Source: Streptomyces fradiae ATCC 10745 = DSM 40063
GTDB taxonomy: Bacteria; Actinomycetota; Actinomycetes; Streptomycetales; Streptomycetaceae
Length of the DNA stretch: 64,000 nt
Assembly: GCF_008704425.1 (NCBI RefSeq)
Contig: NZ_CP023696.1
Span: forward strand, 5,868,501-5,932,500
Reading direction: 5' to 3'
Shown: in pieces, positions 51,740 through 62,322 of the stretch
Layout: the number at the start of each line of letters is the position of its first letter
How positions within the stretch are numbered: position 1 is the stretch's first letter
Program-made: the position numbers and the translations under genes
The notes under the pieces: generated by a model
What the model saw: only the letters and a program-made list of their open reading frames with translations
Told to the model about the DNA's origin: nothing
Databases searched by the model: none

Positions 51740-52465
51740 ATGGCCGTACTCGCCCTCATCCACCACGCCGGCGGTTCGGCGGCCGTGTTCCGCCGGCTGA
51801 CCCGGCTCCTGCCCGACCACATCAGGCCCGTGGCGCTCGAACTCCCCGGTCGCGGGCGCCGCTGGCGCGAGCCCACCCTCCACACCGCCGAGGACGCGGT
51901 GCGCGACCTGACCGACCTGCTCGTCCGCGAGGCCGGCGACGACGCCGACCTCTCCATCCTCGGCCACAGCCTGGGCGCCTACCTCGGCCTCGGCGTGGCC
52001 GCGGCGCTCGAACGCCGCGGCAAACCGCACTGCCAGGTCCTCTTCGCCTCCGCCAACCTCGCCCCCCAGCTCGCCACGCCGCTGTTCGCGGCAGGCGCCG
52101 CCCCCGCCTCCGACGAGGAGGTGCTGCAACGCGCCGCGGGGTACGGGGCGCTCGACACCGGACTGCTCCGGGACCCGCACATCGCCGCCCGCGCCGCGTC
52201 CCTGCTCCGGGCCGACTTCGACATCGCCGACTCGTTCGTGCGCACCATGGCGCGGACCGTGACCGAGAGCCGCATCGTCGTCTGCCGGGGGCGGCAGGAC
52301 GCGTTCGGCGACGAGCACACCGACCGGTGGCGGTGGAGCAGCGTCCAGCCCCTCAGCACCCTGACGTTCCCCGGCGGCCACCTCTACCTGGAGTCGGCCG
52401 GGGCCGAACCGCTCGCCGCGGCGATCGCATCCGTCCTGACCGAACCGGCGCAGTCCCGCACCTGA
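51740..52465 (+). CDS. Type II thioesterase
   Basis: A 241-residue alpha/beta-hydrolase that releases mis-primed or finished acyl groups from carrier proteins. Oxyanion loop HHAGGSA (about 8-14), nucleophile GHSLGAYLGL (S77), general-base region GGHLYLES with catalytic His near the C-terminus. It may edit the PCP or release the chlorinated amino acid. GGAAGG precedes ATG 51740. It lies 18 bp before the adenylation gene, so these two are co-transcribed. Confidence 0.94.
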   Translation: MAVLALIHHAGGSAAVFRRLTRLLPDHIRPVALELPGRGRRWREPTLHTAEDAVRDLTDLLVREAGDDADLSILGHSLGAYLGLGVAAALERRGKPHCQVLFASANLAPQLATPLFAAGAAPASDEEVLQRAAGYGALDTGLLRDPHIAARAASLLRADFDIADSFVRTMARTVTESRIVVCRGRQDAFGDEHTDRWRWSSVQPLSTLTFPGGHLYLESAGAEPLAAAIASVLTEPAQSRT

Positions 52466-52483
52466 ACCGGCCTGGGAGCAACC

Positions 52484-54025
<1,542 letters not shown>

Positions 54026-54120
54026 CCGTCCGGCCATCCGGCCATCCGGCCGTCCGGCCATCCGGCTGTCCGGCCATCCGGCTGTCCGGCCATCCGGCTG
54101 TCCGGCCGTCCGGCCGTCCG
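54026..54120. repeat. About ten 9-bp tandem repeats
   Basis: Tandem units of the form ccggccatc, ccggccgtc and ccggctgtc fill the first 95 bp after the adenylation gene stop. The unit number is about 10.5. The region may fold strongly and act as a transcription stop. Confidence 0.85.
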
Positions 54121-54290
54121 CGACGGGGGCGGCGGGTGCCCGGCCCGCCCCCTCGCGCGACGGGAGCGGCGTGCGGCCCGGCCCGGCCGCTCCTCCCGGG
54201 CGGCCCCGGCCGTGCCCCCGCCTGCCCCGGGCGCCCCCACCCTGCGGCTCCGGCCGTTCCCGACGAACGGCCCCCGGTCGCCCGGTCCTC

Positions 54291-54418
54291 GGACGGCTCC
54301 GGTCGTTCCTTCCCCGGGACGGCTCTGAACGTCCTTTCCCCGGGACGGCTCTGAACGTCCTTCTTTCCCCGGGACGGCTCCGGTCGTCCTTTCCCCGGGA
54401 CGGCTCCGGTCGTCCCCG
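54291..54418. repeat. Five 26-bp tandem repeats before the antiporter gene
   Basis: Units beginning ggacggctc at 54291, 54317, 54343, 54372 and 54398; the third has a 3-bp insertion. Each has a cccggga junction. The two internal forms alternate (ctctgaacgtcc and ctccggtcgtcc). They lie 47 bp upstream of the antiporter start, and may hold its control sites. Confidence 0.85.
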
Positions 54419-54464
54419 TACCCGATCCGGCCGCTTCCGGTCCCCGAGAAGGCAGGAGTGAACA

Positions 54465-55790
54465 GTGTCGACGCACGGCCCGGCCATGAGCGCGGGGGAG
54501 AGCGGCAGCGTAGCCGGACTCGTCCTGGTGGACCTCGCCCTGGTGCTGCTCACCGCCTTCCTGTTCGCCGCCCTCGCCAAGCGGGTGCGCCAGCCCGCCG
54601 TGATGGGCGAGATCGTCGCCGGGATAGCGCTGGGACCGAGTCTGCTCGGGCTGCTGCCCGGCGACCTGCCCCGGCTGCTCTTCCCCCCGGAGGTCCGCCC
54701 GCACCTGGAGACCCTCGCCCAACTGGGCCTGGTCCTCTTCATGTTCGGGGTCGGCTACCAGCTGAGCCTCTCGCACGTGCGGGGTGTCGGGAGGCACATC
54801 GCGCTGGTGTCCTTCAGCTCGGTGGCGCTCCCCTTCGCCATGGGCGCGGCACTCGCGCCGCTGCTCTACCCGTGGCTCGACCAGGAGGAGCTGACGACGC
54901 GCGGGGTGCTCGCCCCGGCGCTCTTCCTCGGCGCGGCGATGTCCATCACGGCCTTCCCGGTGCTCGCCCGGATCATCACCGAGCGCGGCCTGCAGAAGCA
55001 GCGGGTCGGCACGGTGGCCCTGGTCAGCGCCGCGATCCAGGACGTGATCGCCTGGAGCGTGCTCGCCGCGGTCGTCGCCATGGTGACCGTCAGCGGCCTG
55101 TGGTCGTTCGGGCGCACCGTCGGCGGCGCGGTCCTCTTCGTCCTCGTCCTGGTCCTCGTCGTACGGCCGGCCCTCGCCTGGCTGCTCGCCCCCGGCCGGC
55201 GCTGGGCGGGGGCGAGCACGACCGTCCACGTCGTCCTCTGCGCCGGCCTGCTGACGAGCGCGTGGATCACCCACGAGCTGGGGCTGCACGCGGTGTTCGG
55301 CGCGTTCCTGTTCGGCGCCGTCGCGCCCCGCGGCCACATCGACGCGACCGCGCCCGAGGTGCCGGAGCGCATCGAGCAGACCAGCCTGCTGCTCCTCCCG
55401 GTCTTCTTCACCGTGACCGGGCTCTCGGTGGACCTCGCCGGTCTCGGTGCGCAGGGCCTCGTCATGGTCCTCGCGGTCGTCGCGGTGGCCTGCGTCGGCA
55501 AGTTCGTCGGCGCGGCGGGCGCCGCGCGGCTCACCGGGGCCACCGGGCGCGAGTCCACGGTCCTGGGCGTCCTGCTCAACGCCCGCGGGCTCACCGAGCT
55601 GGTCGTCCTCAACGTGGGTCTGAGCCTGGGCGCCCTCGACACCCGGCTGTTCACCGCCATGGTCGTGATGGCGCTGGTCACCACCCTGATGACCGGTCCG
55701 CTGCTGACCCGCTTCCACACGGGAGCCGAGCCGGCGCCCCCGGCCGCGCGGCGGCCCGTGAAGCACGCGGGGGAGGGCGCGGTCCGATGA
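54465..55790 (+). CDS. CPA2-family monovalent cation:proton antiporter
   Basis: A 441-residue membrane antiporter of the Kef/NapA-like CPA2 family, about twelve segments. Landmarks: ALAKRVRQPAVMGEIVAGIAL, LFMFGVGYQLSLS, AMSITAFPVLARII and LLNARGLTELVVLNVGL. A regulatory C-terminal TrkA domain is missing. GTG 54465 has GGCAGGAG upstream. Comparable antiporters are sometimes in antibiotic clusters, with export or self-protection proposed; here that is inference. It overlaps the LuxR regulator by ATGA. Confidence 0.92.
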   Translation: MSTHGPAMSAGESGSVAGLVLVDLALVLLTAFLFAALAKRVRQPAVMGEIVAGIALGPSLLGLLPGDLPRLLFPPEVRPHLETLAQLGLVLFMFGVGYQLSLSHVRGVGRHIALVSFSSVALPFAMGAALAPLLYPWLDQEELTTRGVLAPALFLGAAMSITAFPVLARIITERGLQKQRVGTVALVSAAIQDVIAWSVLAAVVAMVTVSGLWSFGRTVGGAVLFVLVLVLVVRPALAWLLAPGRRWAGASTTVHVVLCAGLLTSAWITHELGLHAVFGAFLFGAVAPRGHIDATAPEVPERIEQTSLLLLPVFFTVTGLSVDLAGLGAQGLVMVLAVVAVACVGKFVGAAGAARLTGATGRESTVLGVLLNARGLTELVVLNVGLSLGALDTRLFTAMVVMALVTTLMTGPLLTRFHTGAEPAPPAARRPVKHAGEGAVR

Positions 55791-57325
55791 CGGCGACCAC
55801 CGCGAGACACCTCCCGCCCACGCCCGCCGCCCCACCCCCGATCCCGTCGGCGCGCCCGCTTCCGTCCACGCTCCGGCCGCCGCTGCGCGGCCGGGAGGAC
55901 GAGGCGGCGCGCGCCCTGCGGGCGCTGCGCTTCGGCGCGGACGGCGGCTGCGCGCTGGTCGCGGTCGAGGGGCCGCCCGGCTCCGGGAAGACCAGGTTCC
56001 TGGACGAGTGCGTCACCATGGCGGAGCGGCTCGGCTTCGTGACCGGCCACCGCCTCCCGCTCCCCGGTCCCGCCGGCCCGGCGGGGACCGGCGCCGCAGA
56101 CCCGCCCCGGCTGATCGTCCTCGACGACGCCCACTTCCTGGGGGAGGAGGCGAGCGACGCGCTGCTGGCCCAGCGGCACGCCCAGTACGGCAGCCGGGCG
56201 GTGGTCTGGCTGGTCGCGCGCCGCTGCGGGGCCGGGTCGAGGAGCCTCGACGCCCTGGTCGCCAGCTCCATCGGGCACACCGAGCGGATCGCCCTCGACC
56301 CGCTCCCCGCCCCCGCCGTGCTCCAGGTGGCCGCCGACATCCTGGGCGTCCCGCCGGACGCCCCGCTCGCCCGGGTGCTGCACGGCGCCGGCGGGCACCC
56401 GAGGCTGCTCGTGGAGCTGGTGGAGGGGATGCGCGAGGAGCACATGATCAGGGTCGGGGAGCGCGAGGCGCGGCTCGTGGAGGCCCGCATCCCGGAGCGG
56501 CTGCGCACCCTGCTGCGGAGCATGCTCCTGGAGTACCCGGACGAATGCCGGCAGCTGCTGCGGGTGGCGGCCGTCCTGGGCCGGGAGAGCACGGTCGACG
56601 ACCTGCTGCCGCTCCTGCACATGTCGCCGTCCGCGCTGCTGCTCGTCCTGGACAGGACGGTCACCACCGGGGTGCTCGCCGTGGGCAGCACCCGCGTGCG
56701 CTTCCCCAACGAGCTGCTGTGGCGGCTCATCGTGGACTCGGTACCGGCCACGCTGCGGCACGCGCTGCGGCGGCAGGTCGCCGCCGCCCGGCCGCCGGGC
56801 GGGCACCGGGACCGGCCCCCCGCCGGGGCTCCGGCCCGGCCCCGGGCGGGGTACCCGACCGGGCCCGCGCCGGCCGGGCCCGCGGCCGACGCGGCGCTGC
56901 GGCCCGGCATCCAGGTCCCCGCCCAGGCCGATTCCCCTGTCCGGGCCCACCTCCGGGCCCGTGCCGACGACCCCTGGGCCCGTGCCGACGACCCCTGGGC
57001 CCGTGCCGAGGGCCCCCAGGCCCATGCTCACGTCCCGGCCCGGCCGGCCGTGCCGGCCGGGCTCGCGGTCCTCAACGGGCAGGAGCACCGGATCGTCCAG
57101 ATGGTGGCCGAGGGGCTGACCAACAAGCAGATCGCCCGGCGCCTGGAGATCTCCCCCCACACCGTCAACTACCACCTGAAGAAACTGTTCCGGAAGGTCG
57201 GCGTCAACTCCCGCATCGCCCTGCTCCGCGAGACCGGCTGGAACGACCGCCCCGGCGGCTCACCCGAGGCGGGGCCGCTCGTCCGCCCACGGGTGGGCGC
57301 GTTCGAAGGCGGCGGCCAGCCCTAG
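55787..57325 (+). CDS. LuxR-family ATPase regulator (short LAL type)
   Basis: A 512-residue regulator with an ATPase domain (Walker A EGPPGSGKTRFLDEC at about 62-76; Walker B LIVLDDAHFL) and a C-terminal LuxR HTH (VLNGQEHRIVQMVAEGLTNK, then QIARRLEISPHTVNYHLKKLF). It lacks the long central region of classical LAL regulators (about 900 residues), being a shortened form. A three-unit repeat (RADDPWA) sits at about residues 391-410. Such genes often activate antibiotic clusters, so a pathway-specific activator of this locus is the best inference. Its last 66 bp overlap the convergent amidase gene. Confidence 0.92.
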   Translation: MTATTARHLPPTPAAPPPIPSARPLPSTLRPPLRGREDEAARALRALRFGADGGCALVAVEGPPGSGKTRFLDECVTMAERLGFVTGHRLPLPGPAGPAGTGAADPPRLIVLDDAHFLGEEASDALLAQRHAQYGSRAVVWLVARRCGAGSRSLDALVASSIGHTERIALDPLPAPAVLQVAADILGVPPDAPLARVLHGAGGHPRLLVELVEGMREEHMIRVGEREARLVEARIPERLRTLLRSMLLEYPDECRQLLRVAAVLGRESTVDDLLPLLHMSPSALLLVLDRTVTTGVLAVGSTRVRFPNELLWRLIVDSVPATLRHALRRQVAAARPPGGHRDRPPAGAPARPRAGYPTGPAPAGPAADAALRPGIQVPAQADSPVRAHLRARADDPWARADDPWARAEGPQAHAHVPARPAVPAGLAVLNGQEHRIVQMVAEGLTNKQIARRLEISPHTVNYHLKKLFRKVGVNSRIALLRETGWNDRPGGSPEAGPLVRPRVGAFEGGGQP

Positions 57326-58711
57326 CAGCTCCGCCTCCGCCCCCGGTGCGCCGACCAGCTGGACGCCGACCGGCAGGCCGTCCGCGGCCCGCCCCGCGGG
57401 CAGCGAGAGCGCGGGCTGCCCGGTGATGTTGAACGGGTACGTGAAGGCCAGCCAGTCGGCGTACTCGCGCCACCGCTCCTGGAACCCCGCGCCCGCCGGC
57501 GCCGCCCCGAGCGGGGGCGGCAGCACGGTGAGCGTGGGCGTGAGCAGCACGTCGTACCGGGTCCAGAAGCGCAGCACCTCGGCCGCCCGGTTCTGGGCGG
57601 CCGCGATCGCCGCGCAGTAGTCGACGGCGCCGAGCCGCTCGCCGTGCAGCGCGATGTCGAGGGTGGCCGGCTCCAGCTCGGCCAGGTGCTCCGGCGGCAC
57701 GCCGCGGACCATCGCGGCGACGTTCGCCGCGATGACCGTCAGCAGGGGGTCGAGCAGGCCGCCGAGGTCGGGCGCGGCCTCCACCACCTCGACGCCCAGC
57801 GCCTCGAAGGCCGGCACCGCCCGCTCGAACACCTCCCGCACCTCCGGCACGACCGCGCCGTGCGGCGGGGTGCAGGTGTACGCCACGCGCAGGCGCCCCG
57901 GCGGCCGGTCGCAGGCGGCCGGGAACGTACCGGACGGCGTCGCGGGCAGCCCGTAGGGCTCTCCGACGACCGGCCCCGCGAGTACGTCGAGCATCAGGGC
58001 GGTGTCGCGGACCGTGCGGGCCACGGGGCCGTTGACGACGTACCCCGCCCACTGCTCCTGGGACGCCGGCGCCCACGAGGTGCGCCCGCGGGTCGGCTTG
58101 AGGCCCACGACGCCGCAGGCGGAGGCGGGCGCCCGCACGGAGCCCGCGCCGTCGGCCGCCAGGGCGAGCGGGGCGATCCCGGCCGCCACGGCCGCCGCGG
58201 CGCCGCCGCTGGAGCCGGCCGGGCTGTAGTCGGTGTTCCACGGGTTGCGGGTGGCCGGGAACGCCCGGTTGTCGGTGGTGATCCGCAGCCCGAACTCCGG
58301 CATGTTGGTGCTGCCGACGAGGATGCCGCCCGCCCGCCGCAGCCGGGCCACGGACTCGCTCTCGAAGCCCGGCTTGTAGCCGGTGAAGGGCCGTGACCCG
58401 TAGGCGACGGGCAGGTCGGCCGACTCGTTGGCGTCCTTGACGGTGAACGGGACCCCGTGCAGCGGGCCGCGCTCCTCCGGCGGCAGCGCGTCGGCGGCGC
58501 GCGCGTCCGCCAGCGCGCCCTCCGCGCGCACGGCGACCACCGCGTGCAGTCGCGGGTTCACCGCCTCCAGACGGGCGAGGACCGCTTCGGTGACCTCGAC
58601 GGCGGACAGTTCCTTGTTCCTGATGCGCGCGCTCAGTTCGTACGCGGAGGTGTAGATCGGCGGGTCGGCGGGCTCGGCGGCGTCCGCGGGCGTGCGCGGC
58701 GGTGCGTTCAT
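57260..58711 (-). CDS. Amidase-signature family hydrolase
   Basis: A 483-residue amidase with the Ser-cisSer-Lys triad: the Lys in PFTVKDANE (about 90), and the Ser pair in SPAGSSGGAAAAV. It hydrolyses or transfers amide groups; the substrate is unknown. ATG 58711 (MNAPPRTP) has GGGAG upstream; ATG 58726 adds five residues. It is the last gene of the leftward arm and converges with the LuxR regulator with a 66-bp coding overlap. It may remove a protecting amide, or hydrolyse a precursor. Confidence 0.92.
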   Translation of the reverse strand: MNAPPRTPADAAEPADPPIYTSAYELSARIRNKELSAVEVTEAVLARLEAVNPRLHAVVAVRAEGALADARAADALPPEERGPLHGVPFTVKDANESADLPVAYGSRPFTGYKPGFESESVARLRRAGGILVGSTNMPEFGLRITTDNRAFPATRNPWNTDYSPAGSSGGAAAAVAAGIAPLALAADGAGSVRAPASACGVVGLKPTRGRTSWAPASQEQWAGYVVNGPVARTVRDTALMLDVLAGPVVGEPYGLPATPSGTFPAACDRPPGRLRVAYTCTPPHGAVVPEVREVFERAVPAFEALGVEVVEAAPDLGGLLDPLLTVIAANVAAMVRGVPPEHLAELEPATLDIALHGERLGAVDYCAAIAAAQNRAAEVLRFWTRYDVLLTPTLTVLPPPLGAAPAGAGFQERWREYADWLAFTYPFNITGQPALSLPAGRAADGLPVGVQLVGAPGAEAELLGLAAAFERAHPWADERPRLG

Positions 58712-58744
58712 CGGCGGTGCTCCCATGCGGGTCGGGGCCGGGCT

Positions 58745-60133
58745 TCAGTCGGCCGCTCGTACGAGGGCGAGAACGGTCTCCACGCACCGGTCGGCGAGCC
58801 GTGCGGCGCGCTCGTCCGCGACCGTTCCCTCGGCGTAGGTGAAGTTCCACACGAGCTGGTGGTGGCTGGAGTTGACGGTGGCGACGAACGTCCCCACCAC
58901 CGACAGCGAGGCGACGAACTGCGCGCCCGTCGCACGCCACGGGCCGACCTCGTCCGGGAACGGGAACCGGCCGATGTTGGAGACGCAGAAGTTGATCGGC
59001 CCCTTCTCGTCCAGGTGCCGTACGAAGGGCATGGCCTCGGCCAGGTTCCGCGGCCCGGAGAGGCCGATCAGGCGGATCATGGAGAACTGCTCGCCGCGGG
59101 CCTTGCGCGCCCTGAGGTCCGTGCTGATCTCCCGGGCCGTCTCCCACAGCGGGCGGGCCGCCGCGTGCTCGACGAGCGACGGGATCGTCGCCACGTAGCT
59201 GCCCACGTCGTCCGGGTCCACCGCCGGTTCGAGGTCGCCGCGGAAGTCGACCGGCGAGCCGATCGAGTACCACGTCCCGTCGGCGGCCCCGGCGTCCGTC
59301 GCGACGGCGTGCACCATCGCGGCGGTGAGCACCCCGTGGACCGTGACCCCGCGGGCGCGGCACGTGCGGGCGAGGCTCTCCAGCGCCGCCCCGTCCAGCG
59401 CCCGGTGCAGGAAGCGGGTGCGGCGCCGCTCGAACGGCACGGCCTCGTCGGCGTCGACGCGGCGGGGCGCCAGGCGCAGCAGGTCGGCCTCGTCCCGGTC
59501 GGCCTTCGCCCTCGCCGGTGCCTCGCCCGCCGTGCCGCGGTGCCCGGCCGGGAAGAGGTCCTCGGCCGGGGGCAGGACGGCACGCGCCCCGACCGGCAGG
59601 CCGGCCGCGAGCTCGGCCCACTGGCGCAGCAGGGAGATGACCGTCGTGCCGTCGGCGATGACGTGCAGCAGGCTCAGGATCAGGTCGTGCGTGCCGCCGT
59701 CGGGTCCGGGCGAGGTGAGCACGGTGGCCGTGGCGAGCGGCCCGGCGCGCCAGTCGACGCGGCCGTTGACGAGCTCCCGGTCGATCACCCGCTGCCACGC
59801 GTCACCGGCCGCCGGGTCGTCCAGGACGCGGTGGTCGAGCGGGATGGGGCGGTCGACCACCGGTGTGAACCGGGGCTCCTCCCCGGGCCCGCCGGGCTCG
59901 ATCGCCACGCGCAGCAGCGGGTGGCGGGCCTGGAGCGCGGTCAGTGCCGAGCGGAGCGCCGCCCCGGTGACCGGGCCGTGCAGGCGGACCCGCCCGACCA
60001 CGTTCAGCGGTGCGATCCGGTCGGCTATCCAGTACCAGCGCTCCAGCGGGCTGAGCTCCCGCCGCACCTCGGGGGCGCTCGCCGGGGGCGCCGGGGGCGC
60101 GGAGTCCGGGGACGTGGTGGGTGTCGTGGACAT
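58745..60133 (-). CDS. Condensation-domain-like acyltransferase (PapA5-like)
   Basis: A stand-alone 462-residue protein of the condensation/acyltransferase superfamily. The active-site motif reads LHVIADG, so the second (catalytic) His and the Asp of HHxxxDG are kept while the first His is Leu. Other landmarks: SPLERWYWIADR at the start, SIGSPVDFRGDL and NFCVSNIGRFPFP. PapA-type proteins transfer acyl groups from carriers to alcohols. GGAGG precedes ATG 60133. It may move the chlorinated amino acid from the PCP to the scaffold; that is inference. Confidence 0.9.
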   Translation of the reverse strand: MSTTPTTSPDSAPPAPPASAPEVRRELSPLERWYWIADRIAPLNVVGRVRLHGPVTGAALRSALTALQARHPLLRVAIEPGGPGEEPRFTPVVDRPIPLDHRVLDDPAAGDAWQRVIDRELVNGRVDWRAGPLATATVLTSPGPDGGTHDLILSLLHVIADGTTVISLLRQWAELAAGLPVGARAVLPPAEDLFPAGHRGTAGEAPARAKADRDEADLLRLAPRRVDADEAVPFERRRTRFLHRALDGAALESLARTCRARGVTVHGVLTAAMVHAVATDAGAADGTWYSIGSPVDFRGDLEPAVDPDDVGSYVATIPSLVEHAAARPLWETAREISTDLRARKARGEQFSMIRLIGLSGPRNLAEAMPFVRHLDEKGPINFCVSNIGRFPFPDEVGPWRATGAQFVASLSVVGTFVATVNSSHHQLVWNFTYAEGTVADERAARLADRCVETVLALVRAAD

Positions 60134-60152
60134 GTGTGCCTCCACCGGGTGG

Positions 60153-60548
60153 TCAGTCGACGGGCGACGCGTCGAGCGGCCGGAACATGGCCGCGCTGGC
60201 CCGCGTCTCCGGGGTGGTCTGCCAGGGCGGGTTGGTGCCGAAGGCGAGCAGCACCTTCTCCCCGTCGGCGCGGAAGGTGACCGGGTCGCCCTTCTCCACC
60301 CACACCATCTCGTGCGGGCCGGCGGACACGGACCCGCCCTCGAAGTCGACGGCGAACCGGCCCGACAGGACGACGATGAACTCGTCGTAGCTGGGCACCC
60401 ACTCCATGACGTCGCCGGGGTACAGGCAGGCGTACCCGGCGCCCATCGACTTCGGCACCCCGTCGTCGGCCAGGTCGCCGATGTAGATGCGGGTGTCGGC
60501 GAACCGCTGCCAGTTCGCCCGCTCGGTGTCGTACTTGTGCGCGGCCAT
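60153..60548 (-). CDS. Cupin-fold protein
   Basis: A 131-residue single-cupin protein. The core YPGDVMEWVPSYDEFIVVLSG is present, where typical metal-binding His residues are replaced by Glu, Ser and Tyr; a second motif VSAGPHEMVWVEKGDPVTF follows. It may be a binding or isomerase-type protein, not a dioxygenase. ATG 60548 has GGGGAGAGC upstream. It lies 27 bp after the flavin monooxygenase and before the acyltransferase. Confidence 0.85.
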   Translation of the reverse strand: MAAHKYDTERANWQRFADTRIYIGDLADDGVPKSMGAGYACLYPGDVMEWVPSYDEFIVVLSGRFAVDFEGGSVSAGPHEMVWVEKGDPVTFRADGEKVLLAFGTNPPWQTTPETRASAAMFRPLDASPVD

Positions 60549-60575
60549 GGTGCTCTCCCCTCGGTGGTCTCCGCG

Positions 60576-61784
60576 TCACACGAGCGGAGAGATCTGCTCC
60601 TCGACGCCCAGCAGGGCCTTCCCGTACATCTCCTTGATCATTTCGGGCTGCAGGATGGCGTGCCGGGCGCCCACCCCGGAGTCCCGCCAGATCCGCTGCA
60701 GCGGACTGGCGTCGGCGAAGCTGCCGGCGCCGTGCGCGGTCAGCAGGATGCCGATCGCCTCGGTGATGTGCCCGACCGCGCCGCTGAGGTCCGACCGCGC
60801 CCGGAGCCGGCCCAGGGCGTCCAGGGACTCGCCGCGCGCCGCCGCCGCGTCGATGTCGGCGGCGGCGCGGTGGACGTGCAGGTGCGCGGTGTCGATCTTC
60901 TGCGCCGCCTCCGCGACCCGCAGCTGGAAGGCCGCCGAGTCGCGCTGCTTCTCGAAGAAGGTGAAGGTGATGGCCTTGTCGGCGGCCTTGGCCGTGACCA
61001 GGTCCAGCGCCGCGCGGCCGAGGCCGAGCTGCGGGGCGACCAGCGGGGCGCCGGTGAGGAACTGCACGAAGGCCGAGCGGGGCAGGGCGCCGCCGGTGCG
61101 CTGGGGCGGGTACTCGCCCGCCATCGCCTTCGGCACCGACAGGACGCGGTGCTCCGGTACGAAGACGTCGGTGGCCACCACGCAGTTGCTGCCGGTGGCG
61201 CGCATCCCGGCGACGAACCAGCTCTCCTCCACCGTGTAGTCGGTGGCGGGCAGCAGCGCCATGCCCTGGTCGACGATCCGGCCGGTGGAGTCCGGGACCG
61301 GGAAGCCGATCAGGGCCCACTCGGCGTGCCAGGCGCCGGAGGCGTAGTGCCAGCGGCCCGAGACCCGGAAGCCGCCCTCGACCCGCTCGGCGGTCGCGCT
61401 CGGCGTGAGCACACCGGACACCTTCGCCTCCGGGTCCGCGCCGAACACCTCGTCCTGCGCCCGCTCCGGGAACAGGCTGACGACCCAGGCCACCGAGTTG
61501 CACACCGAGACCACCCAGGAACTGCTGCCGTCCCCCTCGGCGAGGGTCGCGGACACGTCGATCAGCGTGCGCAGGGAGGCCTCGTGGCCGCCGTACCGCT
61601 TCGGCACGGCCAGCTTGAACATCCCGCCGTCCACGAGGGCCTTCACGGACTCCTCGGGAAGCCGGCGGTCGCGCTCCCCCTGCTCGGAGTTGCGCGCGAG
61701 GGTCGGGACCAGTTCCCGTGCGGTGCGGAGCAGGTCGGACGACTCGGGGGAGACGGAGCCTTGACGGGTCGGGGTGACGGTCAT
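60576..61784 (-). CDS. Flavin-dependent monooxygenase of the acyl-CoA dehydrogenase fold
   Basis: A 402-residue group D flavin monooxygenase (HsaA/HpaB-like). The acyl-CoA dehydrogenase fold is clear (MFKLAVPKRYGGHEASLRTL, GDGSSSWVVSVCNSVAWV, GRWHYASGAWHAEW, GMRATGSNCVVATDVFVPEH) but the Glu base of true dehydrogenases is not where expected, and the adjacent flavin reductase indicates reduced-flavin use. It probably hydroxylates an aromatic ring. ATG 61784 has GGAG upstream; ATG 61796 (MENPMTVT) is possible. Confidence 0.9.
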   Translation of the reverse strand: MTVTPTRQGSVSPESSDLLRTARELVPTLARNSEQGERDRRLPEESVKALVDGGMFKLAVPKRYGGHEASLRTLIDVSATLAEGDGSSSWVVSVCNSVAWVVSLFPERAQDEVFGADPEAKVSGVLTPSATAERVEGGFRVSGRWHYASGAWHAEWALIGFPVPDSTGRIVDQGMALLPATDYTVEESWFVAGMRATGSNCVVATDVFVPEHRVLSVPKAMAGEYPPQRTGGALPRSAFVQFLTGAPLVAPQLGLGRAALDLVTAKAADKAITFTFFEKQRDSAAFQLRVAEAAQKIDTAHLHVHRAAADIDAAAARGESLDALGRLRARSDLSGAVGHITEAIGILLTAHGAGSFADASPLQRIWRDSGVGARHAILQPEMIKEMYGKALLGVEEQISPLV

Positions 61785-61797
61785 GGGATTCTCCATG

Positions 61798-62322
61798 TCA
61801 GCGGGCGAAGGCCGCGATCTGGTCGGTGATGGAAAAGTCCTGCCGGGGTGCGAGTGCGCAGTGCGTGCCGAAGGTCCGGCGGCCGTACACGAGCGGCGCC
61901 CCGCCCCGCGTGCCGCCGACGCGGGACACCAGGCCGAGCAGCAGCACGTGGTCCCCGCCGGCGACGAACCGCTGCGGGAGGCACACGAGCCAGCCCGGCG
62001 CGTCCCGCAGCCGCGGCAGCCCCTCGTCCGGGTACCACGCGACGCCGGCGAACCGGTCGGCGGCCGGGGTGGCGAACGCGAGGGCCGTGGCGGCCTGTTC
62101 GGCGCCGAGCAGGTTGACCCCGAACCGCCCGGCCCGCCGGATCTTCGGCAGCAGGCCGGAGCGGTGGTCCAGCGCGATCGTCACCATGGGCGGGCGCAGG
62201 GACAGCGAGGTGAGCGAGCCGACCGTCGTGCCGTGGGGCAGGCCGTCCGCCATCGCCGTGACCACCGCCACGGGGGTGCAGACGTCGGCCATGAAGTCCT
62301 TGAACTCGTCCTCCGTAACCAT
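61798..62322 (-). CDS. Flavin reductase (two-component monooxygenase partner)
   Basis: A 174-residue flavin reductase-like (HpaC/ActVB-type) protein. Landmarks: VCTPVAVVTAMADGLPHGTT, VGSLTSLSLRPPMVTIALD and FGVNLLGAEQ. It supplies FMNH2 or FADH2 to the monooxygenase encoded just downstream on the same strand. GGAAGAAGG precedes ATG 62322. The pair is the best-supported functional unit of the leftward arm. Confidence 0.93.
   Translation of the reverse strand: MVTEDEFKDFMADVCTPVAVVTAMADGLPHGTTVGSLTSLSLRPPMVTIALDHRSGLLPKIRRAGRFGVNLLGAEQAATALAFATPAADRFAGVAWYPDEGLPRLRDAPGWLVCLPQRFVAGGDHVLLLGLVSRVGGTRGGAPLVYGRRTFGTHCALAPRQDFSITDQIAAFAR

Noticed and set aside
60576..61784. A true acyl-CoA dehydrogenase
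   Set aside because: A flavin reductase gene directly precedes it and the sequence resembles two-component hydroxylases; no beta-oxidation partners are nearby.
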